Shown here: positions 12,287-12,837 of the stretch, one piece after another | How the letters are laid out: each line of letters opens with the position of its first letter | Numbering within the stretch: position 1 is the first letter of the stretch | Source of the DNA: Mycobacterium sp. | Lineage (GTDB): Bacteria > Actinomycetota > Actinomycetes > Mycobacteriales > Mycobacteriaceae | Assembly: GCA_019246375.1 (NCBI GenBank) | Contig: JAFAQO010000233.1 | Location: 1 to 12,837 of the forward strand | Direction: 5' to 3' | DNA length: 12,837 nucleotides | Program-made: the position numbers and the translations under genes | The notes under the pieces: model-generated | The model's database searches: none | What the model saw: only the letters and a program-made list of their open reading frames with translations | Told to the model about the DNA's origin: nothing

Positions 12287-12837
12287 CTAAACGGTGACCC
12301 GAGGCGGCTCGGCGTGGGTGCGGAACCAGTCGACGGTCTGGGCCAGACCGTCTCCGGCGCGGACCTTCGGCTCCCAGCCCAGTTGTTGGCGCGCACTGCC
12401 GATATCCGGACAACGGCGTTGCGGATCGTCCTGGACAGCGGGAATGTAGTGAATCGGCGAAGTGCTGCCGGCGCTATCACGGATCATCTCCGCAACGCGC
12501 AGCACAGTCAGCTCGGTGGGATTGCCGATGTTGACCGGACCGGTGATGTCGCTGACCGCCAACGCCAGCAGCGCTGCCACCGTGTCGTCGACATGGCACA
12601 GCGATCGCGTCTGGTGTCCGCTGCCCGCAACTGTGATCGGCTCATTGCATAAGGCCTGGCGGCAGAACGTCGGCACCATCCGGCCGTCGTCGGCGCGCAT
12701 CCGCGGGCCGTAGGTGTTGAAAATCCGTGCTACCGCCACATCCGCCCGCATTGCCCGGTGATGAGCGAAAACCAACGCTTCGGCGAACCGCTTCGCCTCG
12801 TCGTAGACACTGCGCGGTCCGATCGGATTGACGTTGC
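12287..12837 (-). CDS. UDP-glucuronate decarboxylase (UXS)-like NAD-dependent epimerase/dehydratase, C-terminal part
   Basis: The frame is open to the right edge, so 182 complete C-terminal codons are visible and the N-terminal Rossmann half is outside. The visible part begins NVNPIGPRSVYDEAKRFAEA, with the catalytic Tyr-x3-Lys (Tyr codon 12803-12805, Lys codon 12791-12793). ARIFNTYGPRMRADDGRMVP, GSGHQTRSLCHVDD, GPVNIGNPTELTVL, QDDPQRRCPDI and LGWEPKV follow. This order and wording match UDP-xylose synthase (UXS) more closely than dTDP-glucose dehydratase or HldD. UXS decarboxylates UDP-glucuronate to UDP-xylose, and UDP-glucose dehydrogenase in the same operon would make its substrate. A 4-epimerase activity (UDP-galacturonate) is the main alternative. 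Confirmation needs the missing N-terminus. Confidence 0.88.
   Translation of the reverse strand, partial: NVNPIGPRSVYDEAKRFAEALVFAHHRAMRADVAVARIFNTYGPRMRADDGRMVPTFCRQALCNEPITVAGSGHQTRSLCHVDDTVAALLALAVSDITGPVNIGNPTELTVLRVAEMIRDSAGSTSPIHYIPAVQDDPQRRCPDIGSARQQLGWEPKVRAGDGLAQTVDWFRTHAEPPRVTV

Noticed and set aside
12211-12480. Longer N-terminus for the carbamoyltransferase
   Set aside because: It would overlap the epimerase gene out of frame; the family starts at RILGIN, preceded here by GTG with a Shine-Dalgarno sequence.
12287-12837. Right-edge epimerase as HldD
   Set aside because: The visible blocks (VNPIGPRSVYDEAK, IFNTYGPRM, QDDP..R.PDI) follow UDP-xylose synthase, not HldD.

Overview
The window is high-GC actinobacterial DNA and almost certainly comes from a mycobacterium. 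It has the core order pyrH-frr-cdsA, as in M. tuberculosis. It also has two arrays of 53-bp MIRU-type repeats that sit exactly on stop/start overlaps between genes. All complete genes are on the minus strand, so the window reads biologically from right to left. The only plus-strand gene is the tail of a RecQ helicase at the left edge, converging on cdsA.

Right and middle part (about 2984-12837, minus strand): a tightly packed accessory operon for a decorated glycan. In transcription order it holds: a UDP-glucuronate decarboxylase-like epimerase (cut by the window edge); a NodU/CmcH-type carbamoyltransferase; a glycosyltransferase family 2 domain fused to a GmhB-type heptose-bisphosphate phosphatase; two MIRU units; a GT9 glycosyltransferase; GmhA; bifunctional HldE; a classical short-chain dehydrogenase; a second GT9; and UDP-glucose 6-dehydrogenase. 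Most junctions are ATGA or TGATG overlaps, which points to one translationally coupled transcript.

Function: GmhA, the HldE kinase domain, the GmhB domain and the HldE nucleotidyltransferase domain together give the whole route from sedoheptulose 7-phosphate to ADP-D-glycero-D-manno-heptose. The two GT9 proteins belong to the ADP-heptose:LPS heptosyltransferase family and are the natural users of that donor. UDP-glucose dehydrogenase and the UXS-like enzyme would supply UDP-glucuronate and UDP-xylose. The carbamoyltransferase would put a carbamoyl group on a sugar hydroxyl. A Gram-negative-type heptose pathway with carbamoylation, next to mycobacterial housekeeping genes, is the main discovery candidate. 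No HldD epimerase, transporter, flippase, polymerase or regulator is visible, so part of the system must lie beyond the right edge or elsewhere.

Left part (327-2797, minus strand): pyrH (UMP kinase), three MIRU units, frr (ribosome recycling factor) and cdsA (CDP-diacylglycerol synthase). A 186-bp gap with a GC-rich hairpin separates the glycan operon from pyrH. In both arrays the repeat supplies the Shine-Dalgarno sequence of the next gene (frr, and the first-transcribed GT9). The repeats also encode chains of 17-18-residue acidic peptides. No tRNA, rRNA, insertion sequence or CRISPR array was seen, and no gene-free stretch exceeds 300 bases.
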